A DNA stretch of 52,500 nt from Neocallimastix lanati (nom. inval.) (GCA_016946835.1 JACVTC010000003.1:2150001-2202500); one strand, 5' to 3'; shown: positions 14,834-27,354, counted from the stretch's first letter. The notes: generated by a model not told the origin, from the sequence alone. Translations and numbers: made by a program.

Positions 14834-14867
<34 letters not shown>

Positions 14868-15193
14868 AAGAAAAAGAAATAACAGAAATAGTTTTATAAT
14901 GTATTATATTTTAAAATATTTTTTTTTTTTTATATCCTTTTTTTTTTTTTTTTTTTTTTTGTAAATAGGAAATAAGAAAAAAAAATTGAATTACTGTTAA
15001 TCTGTTAATATTGAATAAATTGAGTTTTATATATATGTAAACTTTAGATAAAGGAAATCAATAGATAATGAATTATATTAAAATAAAATATATATTTTAT
15101 AATTTTATTTTATTTTTTCATACATTTAAATATTATTTAATTTCATTCGAGACTTTAACATTGTAAACAACCAAGCAAGCAACAAAACGAACG

Positions 15194-15245
<52 letters not shown>

Positions 15246-15695
15246 ATAATGTATATTTATAATATTATTCTTTTAATATTATAAAAATATATTATATTTA
15301 AATAAGTTCTTTTTTTTTCGTATTATTTATTTTTATTTAATTTTTATATACATATGTATATATAAAAGAAAATAATAATAATAATAATAGAATTAAATAT
15401 ATTTTTATATTTATTTTAATTTTTAAATATAATTTTAATTATAAAATAAATATAATAGTAGTATTAGTAAAACTATGTTTTACTAATCGTTTTAAATATT
15501 TTATTAAATAAAATTAAAAAAAAAAAAAAAAAAGTTTTTTGATTTAATATTTTTATTTAATTTTTTTTTTTTTAAAAAAAATTTTATGGTCATAAAGGTG
15601 ATCTAATATTCATTAATTAAGATAAACTTTAACAAATAATAGATTTAAACAATATGCGATCAACTTATTTTTTAATTAAAATACATTTTTTTTAG

Positions 15696-15727
<32 letters not shown>

Positions 15728-16340
15728 ACATAATATAATATATTAAATAATATAATCATATAATACACCACAAAATAGTAAATTATGAATTTCTATATTG
15801 CTTTTTTTTTTTTTTTAATATATTAAAATTAGTATTGCAATATGAGATAAATAAGTATATTCTATCCTATAGAGGAGAACCATCTATCTCTGTATTGTAA
15901 ATATTAAGACATTTTTCTTGATTCCTAAAGATTTTACCAGTAATATTGAATAAATATATACATATTATAAATATATAAAAAAAAAAAAAAAAATAGCTAT
16001 AAATATGAATATGAAATTATACAGACTAAATAAAGAATAAATTAAAATTATTAAGTTATAAGTTATAAGATATTAATATTAAAGTATTAAATAAAAAAAA
16101 TAATATTTAAATATAAATTTAATCTTGATAAATAAGATATTAATATTATAAATTTAATCTTGATAAATAAGATATTTTATTAAGTCATTAATTAATTGTT
16201 GGGCTAGTGTATATTCAATTAAAATTAAAATATTTTATTTTATTTTTATTTATATTTTTATTTCTATTATCTTTTATTTAATTATAATTATTTATTTTAT
16301 TTTCATTTTTTATTTTCATTTTATTTTTTTTATTATAATT

Positions 16341-16385
<45 letters not shown>

Positions 16386-16470
16386 TAAATATATATATAT
16401 ATATATATATTTTTTTTTTTTAAAAAAAAAATGTTTATAACCACAAGACAAAGAAATAAAAAAATTTTTT
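14751..16470. other. intergenic region between convergent GATA and GDT1-like genes
   Basis: Downstream of both genes. Contains A runs at about 14837-14865, 15195-15244 (about 50 bases, the longest in the window) and 15699-15725, T runs at about 14938-14960 and 16345-16379, and an AT dinucleotide run near 16390-16410. A small, less AT-biased patch at 15840-15930 has no usable frame. No gene seen. Confidence 0.7.
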
Positions 16471-16668
16471 TTATATATCTTCATCTTTATCTGGCCAAAA
16501 GATTGCTTCCAATAAGGTATAAACACCAAACAGTATAAAAAGACAACCTCCGATATAAGTAACTGTCTTTACTGAAATCTTTTGTGCTAATAATTTACCA
16601 CATATAACGGCTAAAGCTGTACAAATACCATGACCGATAATAGTTCCTAGAATAACATTAAATGGATA

Positions 16669-16703
<35 letters not shown>

Positions 16704-16757
16704 TTTATATTAATAATACATAAACTTATATATTTAATTTTTTATTAATTTGTTTTA

Positions 16758-16791
<34 letters not shown>

Positions 16792-17861
16792 AAAAAAAAA
16801 AAAAAGGAAATAATATATATATATATATAAATATTTTAAAATTTTATCGATTCTAATTATTATTACTAATATCAAATATTTACATTAGATGAAGCAGCTA
16901 AAATGATAGTACCAATTTGTGAACGATCACCCCACTTGAATAATTAAATAATAAATATGTATTTAATTATTTAATATAAATTTATTATCATTATAATTAT
17001 TATTATTATTTTTATTAATATTTTTTTTTTTTTAAAAAAAAAAAATTATGTATAAATTATAATATATATATTTTAAAATATATATTATATTTTACCTCAG
17101 CAATAAAGGTAATTGTGAATATTTTAACAAAAGTTGGTGATAAAATGTAATTAATTAGATTAATGAAACCAGAAGACTTCCGAACTGGCTCAGCAACTTG
17201 ACCACCACTTTCTAATTCTTCTAAATTAATTGCTTCCTCATCATCTACTATAAGTTGTTTATTAACTTCTTCCAATTCCTCCTCAGCTTGATTATGAGAC
17301 ATTTCTCTAGCTTCCATTATCATCTTTACACCAAATACTACAAATAATATAATAGCTATATACTGGGTATATTTTTTTGATAAAAGTGCTGGTAACGTAT
17401 AACCTAAAACAGCTGAGAGAACAGCCATTAGAGATAAAGCAGTCATGGCTGAAAAGAATACAAGTTTTCTATCATGTTTCATTGCCTTTTTTGTTTTGAA
17501 TATACATATATATAAATTATTTCATTTATTAAATAATTAAAAAAATTAAAATTAAATTTTTTTTTTTTTAATATAAATGAGGAATACTGCGTATGAATAA
17601 TTTAATATATTAATATATACCATAACACAATTACTTAAGAACGTTCTATCACCAATTTCTGAAACCATAATCATGGCAAAACCAGCAAAAAATGAACCAC
17701 ATCCTGTTTGAGTATTAGAGTCAGACTTTTATATATAAATTAATTATATTTTCTTTTTTTTTTTTTCTTTTTTCTTTTTTTTTTACTTTTTTTATATATT
17801 CATATATATTTTATAATTAATAACTTAATATATTCATTAAATGTATACTTATTCTTACCAT
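16471..17861 (-). CDS. GDT1: GDT1/TMEM165 (UPF0016) family Golgi cation transporter, five exons
   Basis: Model on the minus strand: 17859-17861, 17621-17725, 17096-17485, 16884-16934 and 16471-16668, giving 248 residues. All junctions are phase 0 with GT/AG ends. Both family signature motifs are present: EIGDRT at residues 24-29 and EWGDRS at 166-171, the second being created across the exon 3/exon 4 junction. The C-terminal hydrophobic half has the family's GTIIGHGICTALAV pattern. An acidic loop (EEELEEV, DDEEAINLEELE) separates the two halves, as in yeast Gdt1. Family knowledge: these exchange Ca2+ or Mn2+ for H+ in Golgi membranes and support glycosylation. It is slightly shorter than yeast Gdt1 (280 residues) and lacks an obvious signal peptide. 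The first coding exon would be only the ATG, directly followed by GTAAGA; an alternative 5' end cannot be excluded. Confidence 0.88.
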
Positions 17862-17967
17862 TTTGAAATATAACTATAAAGTAAACAAAATAAATAAATA
17901 AATAAATAAATAAATAAGATGATTTTATATAATATATTGATAATAAAATATATTTTTGATAATATAT

Positions 17968-18003
<36 letters not shown>

Positions 18004-19431
18004 TGGAAAAAATAAAATTAAATTGTAAAAACATTTTTTTTTTTTAATATAAACAAACTATTATTAGAATTATAATTTATTATTTTTTAACAACTTACAT
18101 TAATTTGAAAATAAGTATATTGCTTTTATAATATGGTTTGTATAATAATAATAATTTAATTATTTTCTTTATGAATTATATTTAAATGATTTATTTTAAA
18201 GAATATATTTATATATTCATTTTATAAGAATTAAAAATTCATTCTAATAATGTTTTTATTGCTTTTTGTTTAGTATATGTATTCTATTTTAATTATTTAT
18301 TTAAAATAATAATGAAAAATTATTCCAAATAAATATAAAAAATTATAAAAATATAAAAAAAAAAGTCTTTTATATTTTATATATATATAAATTAAATTAA
18401 TATAATTTGTAATTAAAGGAATTTATTCAAATACATTTAAAATTTATAATATTATTTAGTACCTAATTTTCCTTAATTTAAATTTTAATTTTTTTTTATT
18501 TCTTTTATTATTATTATTATTTTGAAATTTTCTAATTTACTTCGAATTACACATTTACAATTAAATATATTTTTATTATTACTTTTTTTTATAAATAAAG
18601 AAATATTGATAAAAAAAAATATAAAAAAATTAAAAAAAAATTAAAAAATAAAATAAAATAAAATAAATAAAATTATATAATTTAATTTTTATTGGCTTAT
18701 ACTTTTTAATTATTATTTAATTGAATAGTATTAAATAAAAATTATTTTAATTATTATAATTATAATTTATAATATAAAAATTTATTAAAGAATTATTATT
18801 ATTTATTTTTATTATTTTATTATATATATTTTATATATTTTATATAATCAAAACTTATAAATTTTAATAATTAATTTATATTTAATAATATATAATTAAA
18901 TTAATATAATATATTAATATTAATATATGCTTTTATATATTCAAATGAATCTAATGATTCTATTCTATATACTAATTATTTCAATGAAGAATAATATATC
19001 AATTTTGATATTTTAAAATAGTATATTATAAAATGAAAATATATATAGAATGAAATATTAATAAAGATAATTTATATGTATATTAAAAAAAGTATAAAAT
19101 TATAAAAAGTTAAAAAGCATAATATGTATATATATAAATATATATATTTTATATTATTGAAGGAAAATTGTGAAGTATATTAAAAATCAATATAAAAAAA
19201 ATTATTATTATTAAAAGATTTATATATATATATTTAATTTTTTAATTCTTTTATTATTATTATTATTATTATGAAATTTTCTAATTTACTTAGATTTATA
19301 CATTAATAATAAATAAAATTTAAAATATTTTTTTATTATTTATTATTTACAACTGTATTTAATAATATTTATTAAAAAAATACATTAAAATAAAATTTAT
19401 AAAAATTTTTAATATTAATATTAAAAAAATT
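17862..19431. other. AT-rich intergenic DNA upstream of the GDT1-like gene
   Basis: No gene seen. Holds an AAAT run at 17890-17917, a T run at about 17971-18001 and long A/T stretches. A pair of partly similar segments (about 18480-18560 and 19230-19310, both with TTTTGAAATTTTCTAATTTACTT-like text) suggests an old local duplication. Confidence 0.6.
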
Positions 19432-20068
19432 ACATTTCGAGTTTTCGACGAGAAATGGCCTCAAATTCTTTTTCATTTAACCATGATAACTCCATGCGGA
19501 TAAAAATTATCATTAGTATCTGTATCAGAATTTATTCATTACCTTTATCGTTTCGATGTCGACACTCTTGAGAGCGGTTGGTAAAAATCACTAATCACTA
19601 TAGGAAAAAAAAATTAATAAGGCATTCTGCAGGCCCTACAAAATATAAAATCGAGATAGAAGACTATCTCTCGAAAGATGATTGAAAGATATTATTAATA
19701 AAACGTCTTCTTTCCCCTCCCCCCGATTCGATCTTTATAATTTCATATACCGCATTTTTACCAAGAAGGAGACACAATACCTAGAAACTAATATTAATAT
19801 TAAAATCTTCCTTTTTATCATCAGGAATATTCAATGATTTCTTATGAACATTCAGAAAAATATTAATAAAAATTTCATCAACAAATTGAATGAATTGTTG
19901 CCTAAATTCTTTCAAATTTAAGGCATACAAATATCCAATGTGTAAAACTAGGTATGCCATTACTTTCACTACAACATGGGTAACATGTTCAGCAATCTTC
20001 TGATACCAATTTTACTTTTAACATAAGATTTCACATTAAATTTGATTCGACATTTAATTCGTCCAATC

Positions 20069-20105
<37 letters not shown>

Positions 20106-22440
20106 ACGAGAAAATTGTGAATATTTTAGTGATAGACGTTGAATAAATTTTTTAAAAATCAAATTTTAACTTCTTGTATTTAATTGTACTAATGGTAGGA
20201 GTACATATATAATGAACATTTTCCTAATAAAATTTCCCTTATTTCTCTAAGAAGTTTATTATTGAATTTGCGTATTGTTAATCTCCATTCTTTTTTCATC
20301 CATGAATTATGTAAAAGTGTTGGTCTATTTTTTAACTAAGTAAGAAATAATACAAGAAGACCCTTTCCACTTTTTTTTTTAAAGCATTGAATCATCACTC
20401 TAAAAACTAGTTATAGGAAGTATAAATAGTTCTTTAGTCATACTACATATTATAAATAGTAGTAATAGCAGTCTTATTTTTAAACCTAAAAACATCAAAA
20501 AAAAAAAAAAAAAAAAATCAATTAAAAGAAGCTTGAGATTTTTCAATGTTCTTTTTATTAGATCCTAGTAAAGGTGTAAAGTAAAGAAAATGAATTAAGA
20601 ACAAAGGAAATTAGAATATAAGTGATTAAAGTAGAAATGTACGTTTCTTTTTAGTTAAAAATCTAAAGAAAGAGTTAACTGTATAATTTATTTTACTATT
20701 CATTTTAGTAATAACTGGTTATAAAAATTCAAAGATTCATTGAAAGGTATTCTAAGATATGTATATTTGATTAGTGCTTGGTAGACGGTTCATACCATAA
20801 TTAAATATAGGACTTTCATTATGTCTTGAATGTATAAGGTTCTTTAATATAATAGCAAGTGTAGCGAATTTATTGATACCAAAGGTTATTTCACTTTTGA
20901 TATTCTAATCATGAGTTTTGTTTAAAAGGTTCTTAAGAGAGAGTTTAGGTAGGGATCAACAAAACAATATCAGTAGCATCATAGGCCGCCACAGAACTTT
21001 TTCATTTCATATTTAATTAATCATTATTATTAAATAAATAAATATTGCCATATAAATATAAATATGAATAAAAAAAAGTATTTTCAGTAATGACACCATA
21101 TCTCTTGCATTCATCAGATATATCATTGATAAATGTAATAAATAAAATAGATAATAAAGGACACACTTGGCGAAAATCACGATGTATTGGAAATACTTTT
21201 AAATGTTTACCATTTAAATTTGCACTAGCTTTCGATGTAAGATAAATATTAGAAATGACCTATCACGAATGACAATGTTATTAATTTTTGTTAAGTATAT
21301 TATAAATTGGAATTAAATCATAAGCTTTTTTGAGGTCAAGAAAAACAAAAAAAGATAAATTGATCATAAATTTCCTTCTATAAGAAAATTTCATGAATGG
21401 AGGCAAATAAATTGATGCATTCTTCTTTATTGCTAAAACCAAACTATTCTGAATTATAAATTCCATAAGAAAAAGAATAATCCAAAATTCTTTTAGTGAA
21501 AATTTTGACAGAATCTTTAAACCTACATTAATGAATGAAATACCATGGTAATTATTGCAATCTGAAAGATCCTAATGGTACACCATCTGAATTTTTTTTA
21601 AAGTATTTATTAATTATGAGAGTAGCACCTCTTCTAAAGATGATTCTAATCAAGAGGCTACTTATTCCAGTTATGAAAAGCATTTATTTTTACATTTTAA
21701 TTAAAACTTGGGATAGTAACTTCCCTGATTGTTTCCATTCCGAAGGAAGAGGATAAGATGCATTGTTATTTTTCATTGAAAGAACAGTTGAATGAATTTC
21801 TGACATTAAAATTGGTTGATTAATAACCAATGAGGAAAAGAAGAATTATTTACTATTCCTTTCCAATAATTTTATTAAAAAAACGTTCTTCATGGTGTTC
21901 TGCAAAACGATTGAGAGGAACTTCTTGAGATACAAGAGCATTACTTACTTTATCTTTAATGTACACAGGTGGCTAGGAAGGAGTGTAAGAAGGTTCAGAT
22001 CAGCCACATTAATAATCTTTTTTTTTTTTTTTTAAAAAAAGCATTCACCGATGGAATGAATCAAATTTTTAAATTTAATTATCCGTAATATTCCTCTTAA
22101 TATTAATGATATAATCAGAAAGAATTCTATGTTCTTTGGAGAGGTTACAGAATGTTAGAAGATTAAATAAATCACTTTTAAGTTTAAAATTATAAATGCT
22201 ATTCATGAGATAATTTCTTATTCCAAGCAGGACTAGTTTTTATCTACCAAATTAGGTTACCCTTATTGTAAAAGTTCCACTCCAGCTGGAGTATTGAAAA
22301 TAGAGACTGGCATGGTATTATTGATTCAACTTCCTGCTAGAACCAGTAAGTTAGATTACAAATGTTGTACCTCCAAATGTCATGTAGAATTCTTTGTTAA
22401 CGAATATGGTAGTTGGGGGGCAGAAAATGGAAATTAGTGT
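19432..22440 (-). mobile_element. decayed non-LTR (LINE-type) retrotransposon, relic 1
   Basis: Successive minus-strand fragments, in several frames, follow the order of a LINE reverse transcriptase ORF: linker with NRFAEHHEERF (about 21,890-21,960), pre-RT word EIHSTVLSMKNNNAS (21,757-21,815), NNYHGISFINVGLKILSK (about 21,500-21,560), a degraded QFGFRNKEECIN block (about 21,440), motif A VFLDLKKAYDLIP (about 21,320-21,350), motif B FRQVCPLLSILF (about 21,150), motif C degraded to GGLYDATDIVLL (about 20,965; normally YADD), FGINKFATLAI (about 20,870), then a Cys/His knuckle resembling CPCCSE...THW...C (about 19,900-19,995). The 3' part ends near 19,432. Many stops, frameshifts and an A run at 20,070-20,104 show it is dead. 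Between 22,020 and 22,440 the match is weak and the 5' limit is uncertain. The piece at 21,566-21,757 is inverted. Confidence 0.85.
21566..21757 (+). other. inverted internal segment of LINE relic 1
   Basis: This stretch reads as reverse transcriptase on the plus strand (DPNGTPSEFF at its left end, SLIVSIPKEEDK at its right end), while the sequence on both sides reads on the minus strand. The flanking minus-strand text ends with MKNNNAS on one side and resumes with LSDCNNYHGISF on the other, exactly the residues expected before and after this segment. It is therefore flipped in place, not inserted from elsewhere. Confidence 0.8.
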
Positions 22441-22792
22441 GGTATTACCAAAATATGTTAAATATATAAATAAATAAGAAGAATTTTTTTTTTTATAATT
22501 TTTTTAAATAAAATAATATAAAAAAAATTATAAATAAAGTAAATTTGGATTTATATATTATAAAAATGAAATAATAAAAAGAAAATAAATAAATACAATA
22601 TGAATGTAATAAAATACTAAAATTAATTAATTTTTTTTTTAAAAAAAAAAAAATAGAACAAAAAAATAAATAAAATATATAAAATAAAATATTATTTTAA
22701 AAATTACTTAAAATATATTATATATATGCAAGTTAAAAAACATAAATATATACATGTATATATAAATACATATCTTTGCTTTGAAATTCAAA

Positions 22793-22834
<42 letters not shown>

Positions 22835-23463
22835 CAAAAGAAAAAAAAATTCTTTTTTTATATTAGAACTTAATTTTCTTACATTTTTTAAATATTATAA
22901 TTTAAAATTTAGGAAAGAAAAATCAAAAAATGATAAAAAGAACATGTTAATTTTTAGGAATAATATAATTTTAATTAATAATATTTTATATTTATTTATG
23001 TAACCATCTATTTATGTATCTATCCAATTAATTAATTTTTATTTTGTTTATTTTTATTATTGGATTAATAGTATAATAAATCATAGTTTTATTAATGAGT
23101 CAAGAAGGAAAGGTTGTTTAGAATTATTAAATTATGAAGAAAAAAAAATAAAGATTATTTATAAATACATATTATTTATTAATAATATACATTTATTAAT
23201 AATATATTATTAAAATAAGTTACTTAAATATTCATTTTTTTTTTTAATTATAAATAATTATTTTAATATTTGGTATTGATTGTTTTTATAAATATTTAAA
23301 AGAAAACAGGTTTTTCTATTAATTTAAAATTTTTATAATAAAAAATAATAATATGAACTATTTCAAATTAAAAATTGAATCAAATTAAATTTTTCCATTT
23401 TTATTGTACTATCCAATAATAATAATAATAATAATGAAAGGCAACCTTTTATGATTTATTAAA
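22441..23463. other. AT-rich intergenic DNA
   Basis: No gene seen. Contains a T-to-A junction tract near 22,627-22,652, a T run of about 38 bases at 22,797-22,834 and a short AAT run at 23,418-23,434. Confidence 0.65.
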
Positions 23464-23835
23464 ACTTAATAACTTATATGACGATAACGCTTATACACCA
23501 TATTGAATGAAGAAATCGATAAAGGTGACTTTTATGAAATAAAGTATTTAATCGAACATCCTGTAGAGGCAAAATATTATAAAACTCAAAATAAATTGTC
23601 CTTATTATTACTATTTATTGATTTTTATAATAATATAGAAAAAGTGAAATTTCATATTAATATTAGCTATAGAACAATAAGTATGAATTAAAATTTTAGA
23701 AATGAATATAATGCTTTAGAAATTTCCATAGCTAAAGGTAATAAAGCAATGATTAATAATTTAATAGAAGAAGGAGTTAATAACCATGAAGCCCTCTTGG
23801 AAGATAAACAGCTTTCTATCTCTCTAGATAAATAA
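23464..23835 (+). pseudogene. ankyrin-repeat protein fragment, broken
   Basis: One frame reads NEEIDKGDFYEIKYLIEH, then after an in-frame TAA at 23689-23691 continues as NEYNALEISIAKGNKAMINN-LIEEGVN to a TAA at 23833-23835. Both match the ankyrin pattern (A or I..G...i...Li..g). Just upstream, in another frame, YDDNAYTP fits the end of an ankyrin unit (normally followed by L), pointing to a frameshift near 23,500. There is no ATG start. Ankyrin repeats mediate protein contacts; no function is proposed for this remnant. A small intron removing the internal stop is possible, but I see no good splice pair. Confidence 0.65.
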
Positions 23836-25000
23836 TCATTGACATGATTATGGAATGTAACAATAATAATAGTAATAATAATAAAAGGTGGTGATGTAAT
23901 AAGATAAAAATTTCCAATTCAATGCCCAACTACTTTAATATTATTATTATTATTTTTTTTTTTTTAAAAAAAAAAAAGGGATGTGGATAATAATCTAAAA
24001 TATTTATCACATTCTTTTGAAATTCTGTGATAATACAATAAATAATACATATTTTATAAAAATAGAAACATTTATAAAACAAAAACAAATTGGTAATATT
24101 TTCAACACCTGAAATATACACTTTTATATATATAATTTTTAAATATTTTTAAGTTATTTATTTATATAATATAATGTAATAAAAAAGTACAAGGCGCTTT
24201 TACTCATTAAAACATAATTATTTCAATACAATTCTACTTTTTTTTAAAGTAATATAATAATAAAATTAAATATTTCATTATAAACAATATAATTCATAAC
24301 TATTTTTCTTTTTTTTATTGTATAAAAAAAATTATAAATGTATATATGTATATTCATCTGAAACACAATTTGATATTTATATATATTTTCCTTTTTTATC
24401 CTTTTATTTTGAAAAAAAATAATTTTTTGACCATTATTAACCAATAATATAAATTAATTAATAATAATAAATAATAGAAATTATTATAATCCTATATGTT
24501 AATGTTTATAAATATTAATTAAATAATCATAATGATAAAACATTATAAATTATTATAAAAAATACATAAAAAAAAATAATAATAAACATAAAAATTAATA
24601 TTTGTAAACATAAATAAACCATTGCAATATTTATAATTATTTTCATTATTTTATTGTTTATTTTTTATTTTTTATTTATTTTTTATTTTTATTTTTTATT
24701 TCTTATTTCTTATTTTTTATTTTTTATTTTTTTTTATTTCTTATTGTTTATTGTTTATTTTCTATTGTTTATTGTTTATTGTTTATTTTCTATTGTTTAT
24801 TGTTTATTGTTTATTTTATTATACATATTTTTTTTTTTTTAATAATAACTTTCTACATTTTACATTTATTTTTAAATTTCAATTGATTGTTAAATATTTT
24901 TGAATTGTGTTGTGTGATATATATATATTATTTTTTTTTCACATTTATTTTATTTTGTTTTATAAATGGTTTTATTATTTTTTTTTATAGAGTAATTGAT
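23836..25000. other. AT-rich intergenic DNA with a TTTAT/TATTGTTTAT repeat patch
   Basis: No gene seen. A T13-A12 junction tract lies at about 23,946-23,978. From 24,655 to 24,820 there is a pyrimidine-rich tandem patch, first TTTTTTAT-like units and then TATTGTTTAT and TATTTTC units, which keeps a spurious open frame. This lies downstream of the QorB-like gene. Confidence 0.65.
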
Positions 25001-25882
25001 TTAATTGAAATCCATAGTTTCCATAAGTTGTTTTGGAGTAGTGATATTTTCTTCTCCAATAAGGTTAGCTAAATCTGGACTTTCTAATTCAGCCCAACCG
25101 CATGCAAATTTAACTTGGGCATAGAGAGAATCCCATATTTGGAACTTTTCTGGAATACCAAGTTTAGTTAAGTATGCTAAGTATTCTTCACCAGTAGATT
25201 TAACGAATTCTATCTTCTTACCGGAAACTTCAGATAAAGCATTACAAATTTCTTGGTAGGAATAAGCTTTTGGAGCGGTGATGTTGTAAGTCTTGTTTTC
25301 GTGACCTTCAGTTGTTAAAACAACAGCAGCAGCTCTAGCCATATTATCACGAGTAACTAAATTAACTTTTTTACCTTCAGCCATATTATAGAAAATACCA
25401 CTATCAACACAACGTTTTAAATCTTTTTGAACAATGAAAACTTCCAAGTAAAAAGTATTACGTAAAATAGTGTATGGGATTTTAGTGGCTTTAATGGCAT
25501 ATTCAGTAGCCATGTGGGTTTGTTCGTGAATAAAGATAGATTGATCTGGATTAGCCATACTGGTGTAAACAATATGTTTAATACCAGATTTACGAACATT
25601 ATCAAGAATCTTTACATGTTGTTGAATACGTTCAAATTCAGTCCAAATGCTACTAGATACGAAAAGTAATTTTTCAGCACCTTCGAAAACAGCTGGTGAA
25701 AAGGAATCTTCAGAATAATCACCATATCTAATTTCAATTCCTCTATCCTTGAGTGGAAGAGCCTTTTCTTCATTACGATAGATAGCAATGATATCTGATG
25801 GACTAACACCACGTTCTATAAGGTAATCAATAGTCTTTCCACCAAAATGACCAGTAGCTCCAAGAACTGCAATTTTACCCAT
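25001..25882 (-). CDS. NmrA/QorB-like NAD(P)-binding oxidoreductase, intronless
   Basis: Single exon of 293 residues, from ATG at 25880-25882 to TAA at 25001-25003. The N-terminus MGKIAVLGATGHFGG is a Rossmann dinucleotide-binding motif (G-x2-G-x2-G at residues 8-14), followed by IAIYRNEEKALPL, GDYSEDS and KLLFVSSS, the pattern of atypical short-chain dehydrogenases of the NmrA / quinone oxidoreductase 2 (E. coli YtfG) type. Length fits that family (about 285-295). Likely a soluble NAD(P)H-dependent reductase; the substrate cannot be told, and some relatives are redox sensors without activity. It lacks introns, Asn runs and low-complexity tails, and uses noticeably more C/G at third codon positions than its neighbours, features expected of a gene acquired from bacteria and possibly well expressed. 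Nearest neighbours are pseudogenes and LINE relics. Confidence 0.88.
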   Translation of the reverse strand: MGKIAVLGATGHFGGKTIDYLIERGVSPSDIIAIYRNEEKALPLKDRGIEIRYGDYSEDSFSPAVFEGAEKLLFVSSSIWTEFERIQQHVKILDNVRKSGIKHIVYTSMANPDQSIFIHEQTHMATEYAIKATKIPYTILRNTFYLEVFIVQKDLKRCVDSGIFYNMAEGKKVNLVTRDNMARAAAVVLTTEGHENKTYNITAPKAYSYQEICNALSEVSGKKIEFVKSTGEEYLAYLTKLGIPEKFQIWDSLYAQVKFACGWAELESPDLANLIGEENITTPKQLMETMDFN

Positions 25883-26578
25883 TTTTTTGTTTTCTTTTTT
25901 TTTTTTAAATTTTTTTTATTTACTTTGAAATAATTGAAGAAAAAAAAAAAAGAATTTACAAGTTCTATATTATTTATAGTGAATTTGTGTATTAAAATAA
26001 TTGATAAATAAATTAAAATATATATTAAATATATATAAATTATATGAATAATAATAAACTGATAAATAAATAAATTAAATTTTTTATAAATTACTATATA
26101 TTTTAGTATTTAATTTTACAGATTATTGAAGTTAAATTATCCAAAAAAAAAAAAAAAAGTGTGGATGATAAAAAAGAAATATTAAATAATACTTAATATA
26201 TAATAAAAAAAATATTTAAAGTATATATAATATAAATTTATACTAACTTTATTATGATTGGATATAATAATATATACTAATAATATATTATTATTATAAA
26301 TTATAAATAAAAAAAATTATTTATCTGTATTATCTATATATTTATTTATATATTTATATATTATTTATATATTTATTTTATATTTATTTACTTATTTATT
26401 TGGTTATTCATTTATTTATTTTTATTTTTATTCTTATATTTTTTTTTTATTTTATATGCTGTGCAACATTTATAAATGAAAATTTCTTGTTATAGTAAAT
26501 TACGGAAAATTAATTTTTTTTTTTTTTTTAAAAAGAGCAGAAAAAGTACTATAAATTTCTTAACATATTGCAAATAAA

Positions 26579-26693
26579 AATTGATGGTGATGTTTTTGTG
26601 TTTGATTTACATTACACGTAATATCGACTAATATTACAGAAATGCAACAACAAATTTCATATTTGTGATTATCATCAAATTTTTTTTTTATAT
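26579..26693. repeat. imperfect inverted repeat enclosing a small hairpin
   Basis: The left end (TTGATGGTGAT) and right end (ATTATCATCAA) are imperfect inverted copies about 115 bases apart. Between them, near 26,619-26,638, GTAATAT and ATATTAC form a second, perfect stem. The block is less AT-biased than its surroundings. It could be a tiny inverted-repeat element or an upstream control region; I cannot decide. Confidence 0.3.
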
Positions 26694-27120
26694 ATCTTTC
26701 CAATATGACGTATTAAATTTATCTTTTTATTTTATTATTTAATTAAGAAGTTTTATTTTTTTTTTTTTTTAATGATATTTTATTATTTTTTATAACTTTT
26801 AAAATTAAAAATTTATCATTTTTCAAAATCTGTAAATGTTGTTTATATAAATATGATACAATACTCTATTTATTGTATTTATATATATTATATTTTATTA
26901 TTCTTTAAAAATAATAATAGAGTAATTGTATAATTTTTAATAAAAAGATATTTTTGTATATTTTTATTTGATGAAAATATTATAATATGTGTGGATTAAT
27001 TTATATTGTCATAGGTCACATTAATATTAGAGAAAAACTTCCATTAAAAAGATATTCAATATTCAATATCTATAAAGATAAATAAATAAATATATATTAA
27101 CATTAATTATTAGTATTAAT

Positions 27121-27166
<46 letters not shown>

Positions 27167-27354
27167 ATATTGTTTATTTATTTATTTATTAATATTATTA
27201 ATATTTATTAGTATTTATTGTTATTTTTTTTTGTTATCTTTCTATATATTATATTTATTGTTAGCTTTATTAAATTTAGATCTATCATCTTTTATAAATT
27301 TATTTTAATTATCTTTTAATATTTATTTAATTAAATTTTAATTTATTCTATGTT

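Noticed and set aside
21535-21756. plus-strand 73-codon frame as an independent gene
   Set aside because: It is the inverted RT segment plus flanking shadow frame; it has no complete domain and is explained by the inversion.
22261-22440. possible endonuclease domain at the 5' side of LINE relic 1
   Set aside because: The composition fits the element, but I could not find the endonuclease landmarks on either strand, so it is only included as an uncertain margin.
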